A DNA stretch of 64,000 nucleotides from Competibacter_A sp037045685 (lineage in GTDB: Bacteria; Pseudomonadota; Gammaproteobacteria; Competibacterales; Competibacteraceae): contig JBAOII010000035.1 in assembly GCA_037045685.1 (NCBI GenBank), forward strand, positions 1-64,000. Direction: 5' to 3'. Position numbers and translations under genes: made by a program. Below, piece after piece: positions 44,920 to 55,045 of this stretch. Numbering within the stretch: the stretch's first letter is position 1; the number at the start of each line of letters is the position of its first letter. The notes under the pieces were generated by a model. The model was not told the origin of the DNA, did not search any database, and worked only from the letters and a program-made list of their open reading frames with translations.

Positions 44920-47172
44920 CTACTCCAGCGCCAAACCTGCCGCCAGCCGGCGGATCGCCGCGTTGTCGGGTTTGCCGGACCCGAGGAGCGGGATTTCGGG
45001 CACGGTCAGCACTTGGCGGGGAATGTAGAGTTCGCTCAATCCTTCGCGATGGGCTACCGCGATCAATTCGCTGCGGTCGGCATCCCGGCGGGTCGTCAGC
45101 AGTACAATGGTTTCGCCCTTGACCGGGTCTGGCAAATTGAGGGCGGCGTGTTGCTCCTCCGGCCAGCACGCGGCGGCCAATTGTTCGACCGTGGCCAGCG
45201 AAATCATTTCGCCACCGAGCTTGGCGAAGCGCTTGGCCCGGCCGAGGATGATGACGAAACCGTCTTCGTCGATGCGAGCGATATCGCCGGTATCGTGCCA
45301 GCCCGGCCCCCGCTCGGTGTGCGGCGGCGTCAGCCGGTCCGGCTGGTCGGGCAACAGGTAGCCCGCCATCACGTTCGCGCCCCGCACGAACAGCAAACCG
45401 CCGTCGGCGATGCCCGCCACCGGTTCCAGATAATGCTCGATGCCCGGCACCAGCTTGCCGACCGTGCCGTCGCGATGGTGGCGACGGCTGTTGGTGGCCA
45501 GCACCGGGCTGGCTTCGGTCAGGCCGTACCCCTCGCTGATGCGGATACCAAATTTCTCCACCCACAACCGACGGGTTTCGTCGCGCAACGGTTCCGCGCC
45601 CATCACCACCAGCCGCACGCTGAAGAAGTCGTAGGGATCGGCGTGCCGGCCGTAGCCCATCAGGAAAGTGTTGGTGCCGAACAGCACCGTGGCGCGACGC
45701 TCGTAAGCCAGTTCCGGGATGACGTGGTAGTGCAGCGGCGAAGGATGGAGCAACACGCGAGTTCCGAGCAACAGCGGCGTCAGGGTGGCGGTGGTCAGGC
45801 CGAAGGCGTGGAACATCGGCAGCGCGTTCAGAATCACGTCGCGAGCGGTGATGTCGAGCATGGCGCGGGCCTGAGCGACGTTGGCCAGCAGGTTGCGATG
45901 GGTCAGCACCACGCCCTTGGGCTCCCGCTCGGAGCCGGAGGTGAACAGGATCACCGCCGGATCGTCGGCGCGCACCGGCCCGGCCATCTTGCGGAAGCTC
46001 CACGCCGGCAGCAGCGCCCGCGCCAGCCCGCGCAGCCGGACCGGCAGCGTCACCCTTGTTCGTAAATCTTCCAGGAACAACACCTTGACCTGTTCGCCCA
46101 ATGCGGCGATTTGCGGTTGCAGGTTGGCGGCTTCCATGAAGGCTCGCGAGGTGCAGACCATGCCGACCTGGGCGGTGCGGCAGGCGCCCAGCAATTCCTG
46201 GTTGCCACTGGTGAAGTTGAGAATCACCGGCACCCGCCCGCGCAGGTGCAGGGCCAGAATGGCGATGACGGCGGTGGTGCTGTTCGGGAGCAGCAGGCCA
46301 ACTCTCGCTCCCGGCCCCTCGGCCCCCACCCTCGGCCCCTCTCCCGGCGGGCGAGGGGAGTCGGCCCTCACCCCCGGCCTCTCTCCCGGAGAGAGAGGGG
46401 AGTAGGGGGAGTTTTCGAGCAGATCGGCGAGAATGAAGGCGCGTGCGAACAGCGCCCGCCAGCCGAGCCGCTGTTGCTGGGCGTCTTCGAGCACCGCCCG
46501 CCCGCCACCATGCCGCTCCCAAGTTTCCAGCATGGCCGACACCAACGGCTGGTCGATGTTCATCCCGGCGTAGGCCAGTTCGACCATCAGGTCGTCCAGT
46601 TGTCGGCCGAGTTGGCGACGGCGGGCGCGGCCGTTGCCGGCGGTGGCGGTCAACCGGCGCGGCGGCAACATGGTCAGGCGGATGCGCGGCAACAGCCGAC
46701 GGCGGACCATGCCGCCCAATCGGGACAGCAAGCTGTATTGGGCGCCTTCGATGTACACCGGCACCAACGCGGCGTCGGCCTTGTCGGCGGCCAGCGCCGG
46801 GCCTTCGTAGATTTTCATCAGCGCCCCGGTCACGCTGATCCGACCCTCGGGAAACACCGCCACTCGCTCGCCGGCCTTGAGATGCTGGATCAGCGTTTTC
46901 AGGTAGTGCGAGTTGGTGGGGTCGATGCTGATGTGACGGGTGACGGCGATGAACGGCTTGACCCACCAATGCCGCGCCATGTGGGTGTTGATGACGAAGA
47001 TCGGCACGTCCGGCAGGAACGCGGCCAACAGCGCCCCGTCCAGATACGAGACGTGGTTGGCGACGATCAGCAACCGGGGCTCGTGGTGCGGGTAGTGTTC
47101 CCAGCCGCGCAGTTCCACCCGGAACAGCCGCCGGAACAGGCCGCGCGCCAGCCGCTGCAGGACGTGGCGCAT
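44920..47172 (-). CDS. aas: Aas-like acyltransferase / acyl-ACP ligase fusion
   Basis: A 750-residue bifunctional protein. Residues about 15-200 are a PlsC acyltransferase with NHVSYLDGALL (HX4D) and VFPEGRISVTGALMKIYEG. Residues about 300-750 are an adenylate-forming ligase with VILFTSGSEREPKGVVLTHRN, EGYGLTEASPVLATN and HDTGDIARIDEDGFV. Aas re-acylates lysophospholipid using free fatty acids. The linker between the domains carries two tandem REP-like repeats that encode a Pro/Gly/Arg-rich stretch (about residues 255-290). The membrane helices of MFS-fused relatives are absent. It starts 3 bp after prfC ends. Confidence 0.87.
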   Translation of the reverse strand: MRHVLQRLARGLFRRLFRVELRGWEHYPHHEPRLLIVANHVSYLDGALLAAFLPDVPIFVINTHMARHWWVKPFIAVTRHISIDPTNSHYLKTLIQHLKAGERVAVFPEGRISVTGALMKIYEGPALAADKADAALVPVYIEGAQYSLLSRLGGMVRRRLLPRIRLTMLPPRRLTATAGNGRARRRQLGRQLDDLMVELAYAGMNIDQPLVSAMLETWERHGGGRAVLEDAQQQRLGWRALFARAFILADLLENSPYSPLSPGERPGVRADSPRPPGEGPRVGAEGPGARVGLLLPNSTTAVIAILALHLRGRVPVILNFTSGNQELLGACRTAQVGMVCTSRAFMEAANLQPQIAALGEQVKVLFLEDLRTRVTLPVRLRGLARALLPAWSFRKMAGPVRADDPAVILFTSGSEREPKGVVLTHRNLLANVAQARAMLDITARDVILNALPMFHAFGLTTATLTPLLLGTRVLLHPSPLHYHVIPELAYERRATVLFGTNTFLMGYGRHADPYDFFSVRLVVMGAEPLRDETRRLWVEKFGIRISEGYGLTEASPVLATNSRRHHRDGTVGKLVPGIEHYLEPVAGIADGGLLFVRGANVMAGYLLPDQPDRLTPPHTERGPGWHDTGDIARIDEDGFVIILGRAKRFAKLGGEMISLATVEQLAAACWPEEQHAALNLPDPVKGETIVLLTTRRDADRSELIAVAHREGLSELYIPRQVLTVPEIPLLGSGKPDNAAIRRLAAGLALE
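46323..46360 (-). repeat. REP-like palindrome, copy 4, inside the aas-like gene
   Basis: CCCCCACCCTCGG, CCCCTCTCCCGG and CGGGCGAGGGGAG. It is translated in the aas-like protein and separated from copy 5 by four bases. Confidence 0.88.
46365..46402 (-). repeat. REP-like palindrome, copy 5, tandem with copy 4
   Basis: CCCTCACCCCCGG, CCTCTCTCCCGG and AGAGAGAGGGGAG. It encodes SPLSPGERPGVRA in the aas-like protein. Confidence 0.88.
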
Positions 47173-47175
47173 GGT

Positions 47176-48768
<1,593 letters not shown>

Positions 48769-48835
48769 TACGGCTTGGGGGAAGAATCGAAGTTGGAGTG
48801 TGGGGCGATTTTAACCGATTGGCGGCAGGAGCAGG

Positions 48836-49484
48836 TCAGTCGGCAAGGCATTCCAGCCGGGTCAGCCAGGCATCGAAGCGCGGGCAGGCGGCGCGGATGG
48901 CGGGCAGGCCGATTTCCATGGCCAGCAATGGGCCGTGGAAGGTTTTGTCGTAGCGTTGTGCGAGATGCTCGTGGAACGCTGCCTCGACGCGCTTTGAAGG
49001 GGTAGTTGCCGGATGGTCGTTGATCGCTTCGGCGCCGCCGCACGACTCGACTGCCTGATGCAAAGTTTCACCGATCACCGGGCAGCCCAGAAAGCGGGCG
49101 ATGGTGGTCGGGGCGGCAAACAACAGGGCTTCGAATTCATGGACCTGCAAGTAGGGAGTGAAGTGGCGTGGATTTTCCAGGGTCGCCGCCAGACGGGCGC
49201 AAAGAGCATCGGGCGACTCACCTTCCGCGCGGTCCCGAAATCCCTGGAAATCGTACAGGGTGGTCACATGGTCGAAGGAATACAGAAGCGGCCTGACTTC
49301 CCGGTTGAACCGGCCCAAAGATACCGATCCCCCTTTGGCGTTGGGACCGATGATATTGCGTTGGGTAACCACAATCTTGGGTTCCAGATACACTGTCAAA
49401 AGCCAGCAAGTGGGGACTCAACACTTCGCGGCAGAACTCGAATTCGGTATAGCCTTCCACCGAAATCGCGAGACGCACAATCAT
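48836..49484 (-). CDS. DUF4276 (TOPRIM-like) protein, one apparent frameshift
   Basis: Starts MIVRLAISVEGYTEFEFCREVLS; the EGxTE motif resembles the first TOPRIM acidic motif. At about 49397 one T of a TTTT run must be removed to continue VYLEPKIVVTQRNIIG, then HVTTLYDFQGFRD with acidic residues and LQVHEFEALLFAAP, the DUF4276 signature, giving 215 residues. It overlaps the upstream ATPase gene by 4 bp. The ATPase + DUF4276 pair parallels ATPase-TOPRIM nuclease defence modules, but a direct role is inferred. Confidence 0.8.
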
Positions 49485-50578
49485 GGGTTTCCCCCGATAA
49501 TATTTTTCTCCCACAGTTCCCCGATGCTGAATTCATCGAGCCAGGCAGCGACTTCCGCTTCACTCAGACGGCGGAATTGGGATGCATCGTTGACGCGATC
49601 AACCAAAATCAAGTCTTCCCAGGAGAACTGATTGGCCAGCGTGACCGATTGTGTTGACGCGATGATCTGGGTTCTTGAGGATGTGGTGCGCATCATGCCG
49701 GCCAGCAGGTGCAGGGCATAGGGATGCAACCCGAGTTCTGGCTCGTCGAGCAGAATCATGGTCGGGAGCTTCGGTTGCAGCAGCAGGGTGGTCAAGCAGA
49801 TGAAACGCAGGGTACCGTCGGAGAAATCGCTGGCGTCGAAGGTGCCTTCCGATCCCCGGTGCTTCCAACGCAGGCGGATGAGCTTGGGGTTATCCCGCTC
49901 CGGTTCCAGCACAAAATCGAGAAAGAACGGCGCTACCCGCCGGATGGTCCGCACGATCAATTTGTAGGCGTCGGTATCGCGAATGGAGCGCAGAAAGGCA
50001 GCGAGATTGTCGGCTTGAGGCAGCAGCATATCGGTCTCGTCGCTGCGGCCCGGTTGCTTGACTCTGGCCGATTCGCTGGTGTCGTGGAAGTGATAGACCT
50101 TCCAGTCGCGCAGATAGCCGACAGTATGACCGGCCGGCGTGGTCGTGTTCGGTCTGTCTGGCAACCCGGATTCTTTATCGCCGGCGGCGGCGAGCGAATG
50201 CGTTTTGGTGCCGCCTTGATAACCAATTCTGCCGCCGAAAAACTGGCAATATTCTTTCGCGAACACCAAACCACCAGCGGCATCGGGCGCCAGCGTACAG
50301 CCGTAGGCGTTTGGGGTGAATTCCAGATGGAACTTCATGACGTCGGTGCGCTTGCGGCCGAAGAAAAGCAACTTGTCGGCGCCGAGTTGCTGCGCTACAT
50401 GAAATTGCAGATTTTTCTCCAGTAGCTTGTTCATGAACCTGAAAAAGCCGATGAAATTGGATTTGCCAGCGCCGTTCGGGCCGATCAGGATGTTGAGTGG
50501 CCGTAAATCCAAATCCAGATGTTCGATGGATTTGAATCCGGTAATCTGCATCCGGTTCAATTTTCCCAGACTATTCAC
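49481..50578 (-). CDS. OLD/RecF-type AAA ATPase (AAA_15/21-like)
   Basis: A 365-residue ABC-type ATPase. It begins with the RecF-like ITGFKSIEHLDLDLRPLNILIG, Walker A GPNGAGKSN at 33-41, a signature-like FSDGTLRFICLTTLLLQP, Walker B TMILLDEPELGLHP and the H-loop region IIASTQSVTLANQF. No nuclease domain is fused; the downstream DUF4276 gene probably supplies it. Similar pairs are found in defence islands. It is the first gene of the two-gene leftward operon. Confidence 0.87.
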   Translation of the reverse strand: MNSLGKLNRMQITGFKSIEHLDLDLRPLNILIGPNGAGKSNFIGFFRFMNKLLEKNLQFHVAQQLGADKLLFFGRKRTDVMKFHLEFTPNAYGCTLAPDAAGGLVFAKEYCQFFGGRIGYQGGTKTHSLAAAGDKESGLPDRPNTTTPAGHTVGYLRDWKVYHFHDTSESARVKQPGRSDETDMLLPQADNLAAFLRSIRDTDAYKLIVRTIRRVAPFFLDFVLEPERDNPKLIRLRWKHRGSEGTFDASDFSDGTLRFICLTTLLLQPKLPTMILLDEPELGLHPYALHLLAGMMRTTSSRTQIIASTQSVTLANQFSWEDLILVDRVNDASQFRRLSEAEVAAWLDEFSIGELWEKNIIGGNP

Positions 50579-50690
50579 ACTTGTTTCTCCTCTCCGGAGA
50601 TAAAAGGCTTGCTACTTGATGGTTTACTGACCTCGACTAGTCCGGGCAGTTCGCGTTTTTTGCGATGACTAGGGGACATGGTTAAAGGAA

Positions 50691-51821
50691 TCAGATTGCG
50701 GTTTCGATCAGAAACATGGCGTGGAGGTAGGGTTGGATGGCGTCCCATACCCCCGCTTCCACGGTCGATTTTCTGGCCGGGCGCTTGAATTTGGCAAGCA
50801 GGCGATTTGCCTTGAAATCGATAGGCGGGTTTTCAAAGCCCAGTTTTGGCCCCGGCTTCAGGGTTTTTGGCAGCAGCGGGGAAAGGGGTTTTTCGATGAC
50901 CGGGTTCAGCGAGATTAGCGTGTCTTCGGTTTGCCGGCGCCGGTTCCATGCCCGACGGATGGCGGAATCCTCCTTTCGCCCGGCCAACAGGATGAAATTG
51001 GTCGCCAATTCGTTGCCGGTCTCCAGTTTTCTGAGCCGTTCGATCTCTTCTGCGGGTTCGGAAAGCGCGCCGGGATGGACGAACAGGATGGGCTCCAGCC
51101 GAGCGGCGCCAAGAATATCCAGCAATTCGTCGATTTTGTAGGTTTTCGCATAGGGGTGCAGGAACATGTCCGCGAGGCCCCAGTCGAAACCGGCCTCATA
51201 GTTCGATTCGATGCAATCCTTGAAACGGCTGTTGTCGGCCGCTTTTCGGTAGAGGCGCTTGATGGATTTCACTTCATCGATATTGAGCAATCTCATGGCG
51301 GTTCTGACCGCCTGGATAGACCTTCTCGCGCCCGCGCTGTAAACCATGATTCTGATAATCCCGCCTTCCTTTAGGAGTGAGTGGATTGATTGCAAGGCTG
51401 GAACAACGTCTGGAATATGGTGCAGGACGCCGTAACAGTCGATGAAATGAAAGCGATTTTCGCCCAGGATCGCTTTCGCGTCGAGCAAATCGCTCTCGAC
51501 AAACGCCACGTTAAAGCGGAGATGAAGCAAGGTATGCAGCCTTGCCCGGTCGAGATTGGCTTTTGAAAGGTCCAAGGCCGTTATTCTGGCTTTCTTGTTG
51601 GCGACAGCGGTGGGGTAGGGCGAGAAACTGCCGCTGCCGGCCAAAAGAATCCTGCCATCCGTCGGAGTCAGTCTTTCGCCGTTGAAGCGCGCCCACAGCG
51701 ATTCCAGATTGAGCGCGTAGGTATCGCATTCCCTGACCGATGTCAGTAGCGGGAAGCGCGGATACACGTATTTTTCGTAGTGCGCCTTGACGGCTTGGCG
51801 AATGGCTGAAGGTTTGTCCAT
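50691..51821 (-). CDS. SAM-dependent methyltransferase, YPRF-type, unknown substrate
   Basis: 376 residues from ATG 51821 (DKPSAIRQAVKAHYEKYVYPRFP); the longer frame upstream lacks family residues. The KYVYPRFP start and the motif I RILLAGSGSFSPYPTAVAN, then ITALDLSKANLDRAR and FIDCYGVLHHIPDVVPAL, mark a class I methyltransferase group often seen with TPR proteins. Motif I has GSGSF in place of the usual GCGTG. The substrate cannot be told. It is downstream of the glycosylase gene by 25 bp. Confidence 0.8.
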   Translation of the reverse strand: MDKPSAIRQAVKAHYEKYVYPRFPLLTSVRECDTYALNLESLWARFNGERLTPTDGRILLAGSGSFSPYPTAVANKKARITALDLSKANLDRARLHTLLHLRFNVAFVESDLLDAKAILGENRFHFIDCYGVLHHIPDVVPALQSIHSLLKEGGIIRIMVYSAGARRSIQAVRTAMRLLNIDEVKSIKRLYRKAADNSRFKDCIESNYEAGFDWGLADMFLHPYAKTYKIDELLDILGAARLEPILFVHPGALSEPAEEIERLRKLETGNELATNFILLAGRKEDSAIRRAWNRRRQTEDTLISLNPVIEKPLSPLLPKTLKPGPKLGFENPPIDFKANRLLAKFKRPARKSTVEAGVWDAIQPYLHAMFLIETAI

Positions 51822-51846
51822 GTCGATTGCGGGCCGGCGCTGAGTT

Positions 51847-52569
51847 TCAGTCTCCGTTCGGGGTGACCGTTCGCCGCGCCGGGCGGGCGTTCGTTCCGAT
51901 GCGCGGACACCAGGGGTCAATCGGACAAGCGGCGCAATTCGGTTTGCGCGCCGTGCAGATTTCGCGGCCGAGCGAGATCAGGTTGACGTGCAGCGAGAAG
52001 CGCAGTTCGGGCGGAATCCTGGCTTGCAAACGGTCGGCGTCGCGCGGCGCGCAGTGGCCGTCTTTCTGGGTGCGGCGCACCCAGCCCAGCCGGCGGGCGA
52101 TGCGCCAGCAGTGCGTGTCCACCGGGAAAACCTGCCGGCCGAGCGCGTACATCAGCACGCAGCGCGCCACTTTCTTGCCGACGTTGGGCAACGCGGTCAG
52201 AAACGCTTCGGCGTCGCGGTCGCTCATGTTTCTCAGCGGTTCCAGGGTGGGAGCGCCGAAGCGGGCGGTGATGGCGTCGAGCAACGCCCGGATCGACCTG
52301 GATTTGGTGCCGGACAGCCCGCCGGAGGCGATGGGTTTGGCGATGTATTCGGCCGGCGCTTCCGCCAGGGCACACGGGGTCGGAAATGCCTCCTTGAGCT
52401 TGTCGAAGGTGGCGCGGTAGCTGGTTTCGGCGGTCTTGGTGCTGCAAATGATGAACAGCAACTCGTCCAGCGGGTCCGTCAAGTTGTAATGATCGAAGTC
52501 GGCGTAGCGCGCCGCGAGCGCGGCGGCGACTTCGCGAACGGTTGCGGGATAGCGGGATGAGGCTGCCAC
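51847..52569 (-). CDS. HhH-GPD base-excision DNA glycosylase (endonuclease III-like)
   Basis: A 240-residue protein. The helix-hairpin-helix ALPNVGKKVARCVLMYALG keeps the EndoIII-type lysine, VFPVDTHCWRIARRLGW keeps the catalytic aspartate, and the C-terminus has the 4Fe-4S ligands in the C-x6-C-x2-C-x5-C pattern (CTARKPNCAACPIDPWC). It is thus predicted to be a bifunctional glycosylase/lyase on damaged pyrimidines. It lies 31 bp downstream of a C5-methyltransferase fragment, a neighbourhood like those of glycosylases that repair deaminated 5-methylcytosine. Confidence 0.85.
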   Translation of the reverse strand: MAASSRYPATVREVAAALAARYADFDHYNLTDPLDELLFIICSTKTAETSYRATFDKLKEAFPTPCALAEAPAEYIAKPIASGGLSGTKSRSIRALLDAITARFGAPTLEPLRNMSDRDAEAFLTALPNVGKKVARCVLMYALGRQVFPVDTHCWRIARRLGWVRRTQKDGHCAPRDADRLQARIPPELRFSLHVNLISLGREICTARKPNCAACPIDPWCPRIGTNARPARRTVTPNGD

Positions 52570-52600
52570 GCTCGATACTCCGTCTCGGTGGCGGGTGGTC

Positions 52601-53035
52601 TCAGACGGCTCGAACCGGGAGCGAAGCGTTCCGAAAAAAAACTGTCGATGCGCGCTTCGTGGCGGCGTTTCGTGTCCGCTGGGCGATAGTGCCTACCGGT
52701 ACCCCGAAGTGAGTGGCCGCCTCGCTCATGTCGAATTTCAGCAAACTTTCGTCGCCGCGTCCCGGTAGCAGCGGTTGCTCTGGCTTTTTCGGAATCAGTC
52801 CAAGCACCTTATCTCGGTCGCCGATGCCCGCCCGGCGGCGAATGGCGTCGCCGGTCAGATCGACGACGCTGGCGCAAATCGCGGTCGATTCGGGGAAGTT
52901 GAACTCGTGGACCGCGCAGTGGATCGGATCGATTTCGACCGCCGCCGCGATGTCGAAACCGGCCTGCTCGAAGCCGAGCGACAGACCGCCCGCGCCCGCG
53001 AACAGGTCGATGCCGATGGGTCTGGAAACGCTCAT
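52601..53035 (-). pseudogene. C5-cytosine DNA methyltransferase fragment
   Basis: The first 50 or so residues (GIDLFAGAGGLSLGFEQAGF, then AAVEIDPIHCAVHEFNFP) are motifs I-II of a C5-methyltransferase, and GDAIRRRAGI follows. The catalytic PCQ motif and the whole target-recognition half are missing; after GIGDRD the sequence turns into an unrelated stretch with MSEAATHFGVPVGTIAQRT that looks like a small helix-turn-helix. The 144-residue product cannot be an active methyltransferase. Start at 53035 (MSVSRPIG) chosen by homology. Confidence 0.8.
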
Positions 53036-53109
53036 GCTGCGGGTTCCTCGCACGCTTTTACCGAGCCGCAATCTACACGCAATCGACCGGAATCAGACCG
53101 AGTCATCGT

Positions 53110-53207
53110 TCAAATCTCCGCCCACGACTCCGCCAGTTGCAAGGCGATTTCCTGAAACGGCGGGATGCGCGCCGAGGCGTTTTTCGTTCGGCGATGACGG
53201 CGGACAT
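53110..53207 (-). other. Possible short ORF remnant in the 311-bp spacer before purE
   Basis: ATG at 53207 reads MSAVIAERK; with one A added to the AAAAA run it would continue NASARIPPFQEIALQLAESW to a stop at 53110 (32 residues). It may be a small protein or the tail of a lost restriction gene. The rest of 53036-53346 shows no gene or clear regulatory site. Confidence 0.25.
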
Positions 53208-53346
53208 GGTATCGGTTCCTTTCGGGTGGCCCGATGCGGGATTTACGCTTTTCGGAATGGCGGCGCAAGCTTTCCGTCGGTTGGGGTGAGGGTTAAGCTA
53301 GGCATCTTGGCGAAACGATCATCACTTTGACACGGGCGCGACCGCT

Positions 53347-53844
53347 ATGAATCCACTGGTTGGCTTGATCATGGGCTCCACTTCCGACTGGAGCACGCTG
53401 GAACACGCGGCGAACACCCTGGAGGCGCTCGGCGTGCCGCACGAAGTCCGGGTGGTGTCGGCCCATCGCACGCCCGATTTGCTGTTCGAGTACGCCGCGA
53501 CCGCCGAGGGGCGCGGGCTGGAGGCGATCATCGCCGGGGCCGGCGGGGCCGCGCATCTGCCGGGCATGGTCGCCGCCAAAACCGTGCTGCCGGTGCTGGG
53601 TGTCCCAGTCCAATCGCAGGCGCTCAACGGACTGGATTCGCTGCTTTCCATCGTCCAGATGCCGGGCGGCATCCCGGTCGGCGCTTTGGCCATCGGCAAG
53701 GCCGGGGCGGTCAACGCCGCGCTGTTGGCCGCCGCGCTGCTCGGCAACAAATACCCCGCGATCCGCGAGGCCGTGCGCGCTTTCCGCGCCCGACAAACCG
53801 AGCAGGTGTTGAGCCAGCCCGATCCGCGGAGCGGCCCGCGATGA
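53347..53844 (+). CDS. purE: N5-carboxyaminoimidazole ribonucleotide mutase PurE
   Basis: A 165-residue class I PurE. LIMGSTSDWSTLEHA, VVSAHRTPDLLFEYA and IAGAGGAAHLPGMVAAKT are the substrate-binding signatures. It converts N5-CAIR to CAIR in purine synthesis. The stop overlaps the purK start by 4 bp, giving the standard purEK unit. The 3'-terminal GPR tail is slightly longer than usual. Confidence 0.97.
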   Translation: MNPLVGLIMGSTSDWSTLEHAANTLEALGVPHEVRVVSAHRTPDLLFEYAATAEGRGLEAIIAGAGGAAHLPGMVAAKTVLPVLGVPVQSQALNGLDSLLSIVQMPGGIPVGALAIGKAGAVNAALLAAALLGNKYPAIREAVRAFRARQTEQVLSQPDPRSGPR

Positions 53845-54953
53845 ATGTCGGGATCGTCGGCGGCGGGCAGTTGGCGCGGATGCTGGCTCTGGCCGGCTAT
53901 CCGCTGGGGCTGCGCTTTCAGGTGCTCGATCCGGCGGCCGACGCCTGCGCCGGGCAAGTCGCCACCCTGGTTCACGGCGATTACGACGACGAAGATCGCT
54001 TGAACCTGTTGGCCGAGTGGGCCGACGCGGTGACTTTCGATTTCGAGAATGTGCCGGCCGCCGCCGCTCGGGTGTTGGAACAGCGGGTGACGGTCTATCC
54101 GCCGGCCCGGGCGTTGAATGTGGGGCAAGACCGGCTGTACGAAAAAACTCTGTTTTGGGAGCTGGGCATTCCGACCCCGGTGTTCGCCACGGTCGATAGC
54201 CTGGAGGAATTGCGGGACGCCGCGCTTCGGGTGGGGTTGCCGGCGGTGCTCAAGACCCGCCGCCTGGGTTACGACGGCAAGGGCCAGCGGGTGTTGCGCG
54301 CGCCCGAGGACATCGAGCCGGCTTGGCGGGAACTGGGCGGCGTGCCGCTGATCTTGGAGGGATTCGTGCCCTTCGAGCGGGAGGTGTCGGTGTTGGCGGT
54401 GCGCGGGCGCGACGGGGAGACGCTGTTCTATCCCCTGGTGGAAAACCACCATCGCGACGGTATCTTGCGGTTGTCGCGGGCGCCGTATCGGGGCCGGATA
54501 CTGGAACATCTGGGCTGGAACTTCGCCCGCCGCTTGCTCGATCGGCTGGATTACGTCGGCTTGTTGGCCATCGAGTTTTTCGTCCACGAAGGCCGCCTGA
54601 TCGCCAACGAAATGGCGCCCCGCGTCCACAACTCCGGCCACTGGACCATCGAGGGCGCGGAAACCAGCCAGTTCGAGAACCATCTGCGAGCGATTCTCGG
54701 CCTGCCGCTGGGTTCGACCGCCGCCGTCGGGGCATCCGTCATGCTGAACTGCATCGGCGCGATGCCCGCGCGGGAGGCGGTGCTGGCGGTGCCGGGCGCG
54801 CACTATCACGCCTACGGCAAGGCTCCGCGCCCCGGCCGCAAAGTCGGCCATCTCACGCTGCGGGCCGCCGATGCCGACGGGTTGCGGGATGGCCTGGAGC
54901 GGTTGCTGCCGCTGGTCGGTTTCCAACCCGACGAGTTCGGCCCAATCGGCTGA
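53841..54953 (+). CDS. purK: N5-carboxyaminoimidazole ribonucleotide synthase PurK
   Basis: A 370-residue ATP-grasp enzyme that carboxylates AIR using bicarbonate and ATP. The N-terminal GIVGGGQLARMLALAGYPLG, the central VLKTRRLGYDGKGQRVL and the metal-binding EMAPRVHNSGHWTIEGAETSQ are intact. Length is normal. ATGA overlap with purE shows translational coupling. Confidence 0.97.
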   Translation: MNVGIVGGGQLARMLALAGYPLGLRFQVLDPAADACAGQVATLVHGDYDDEDRLNLLAEWADAVTFDFENVPAAAARVLEQRVTVYPPARALNVGQDRLYEKTLFWELGIPTPVFATVDSLEELRDAALRVGLPAVLKTRRLGYDGKGQRVLRAPEDIEPAWRELGGVPLILEGFVPFEREVSVLAVRGRDGETLFYPLVENHHRDGILRLSRAPYRGRILEHLGWNFARRLLDRLDYVGLLAIEFFVHEGRLIANEMAPRVHNSGHWTIEGAETSQFENHLRAILGLPLGSTAAVGASVMLNCIGAMPAREAVLAVPGAHYHAYGKAPRPGRKVGHLTLRAADADGLRDGLERLLPLVGFQPDEFGPIG

Positions 54954-55045
54954 AGCAAGCTGGGTTATACTTTTCGACCGGTACGAAATAACCGCATCCC
55001 GCGCGCCAGCGCTTTCCGTCGAGCCCCGATCAACTGACGACCGCC

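Noticed and set aside
51847..52569. A Mig-type thymine-DNA glycosylase.
   Set aside because: The EndoIII lysine is present in GKK where Mig-type enzymes have tyrosine, so a bifunctional EndoIII-like enzyme is the safer call.
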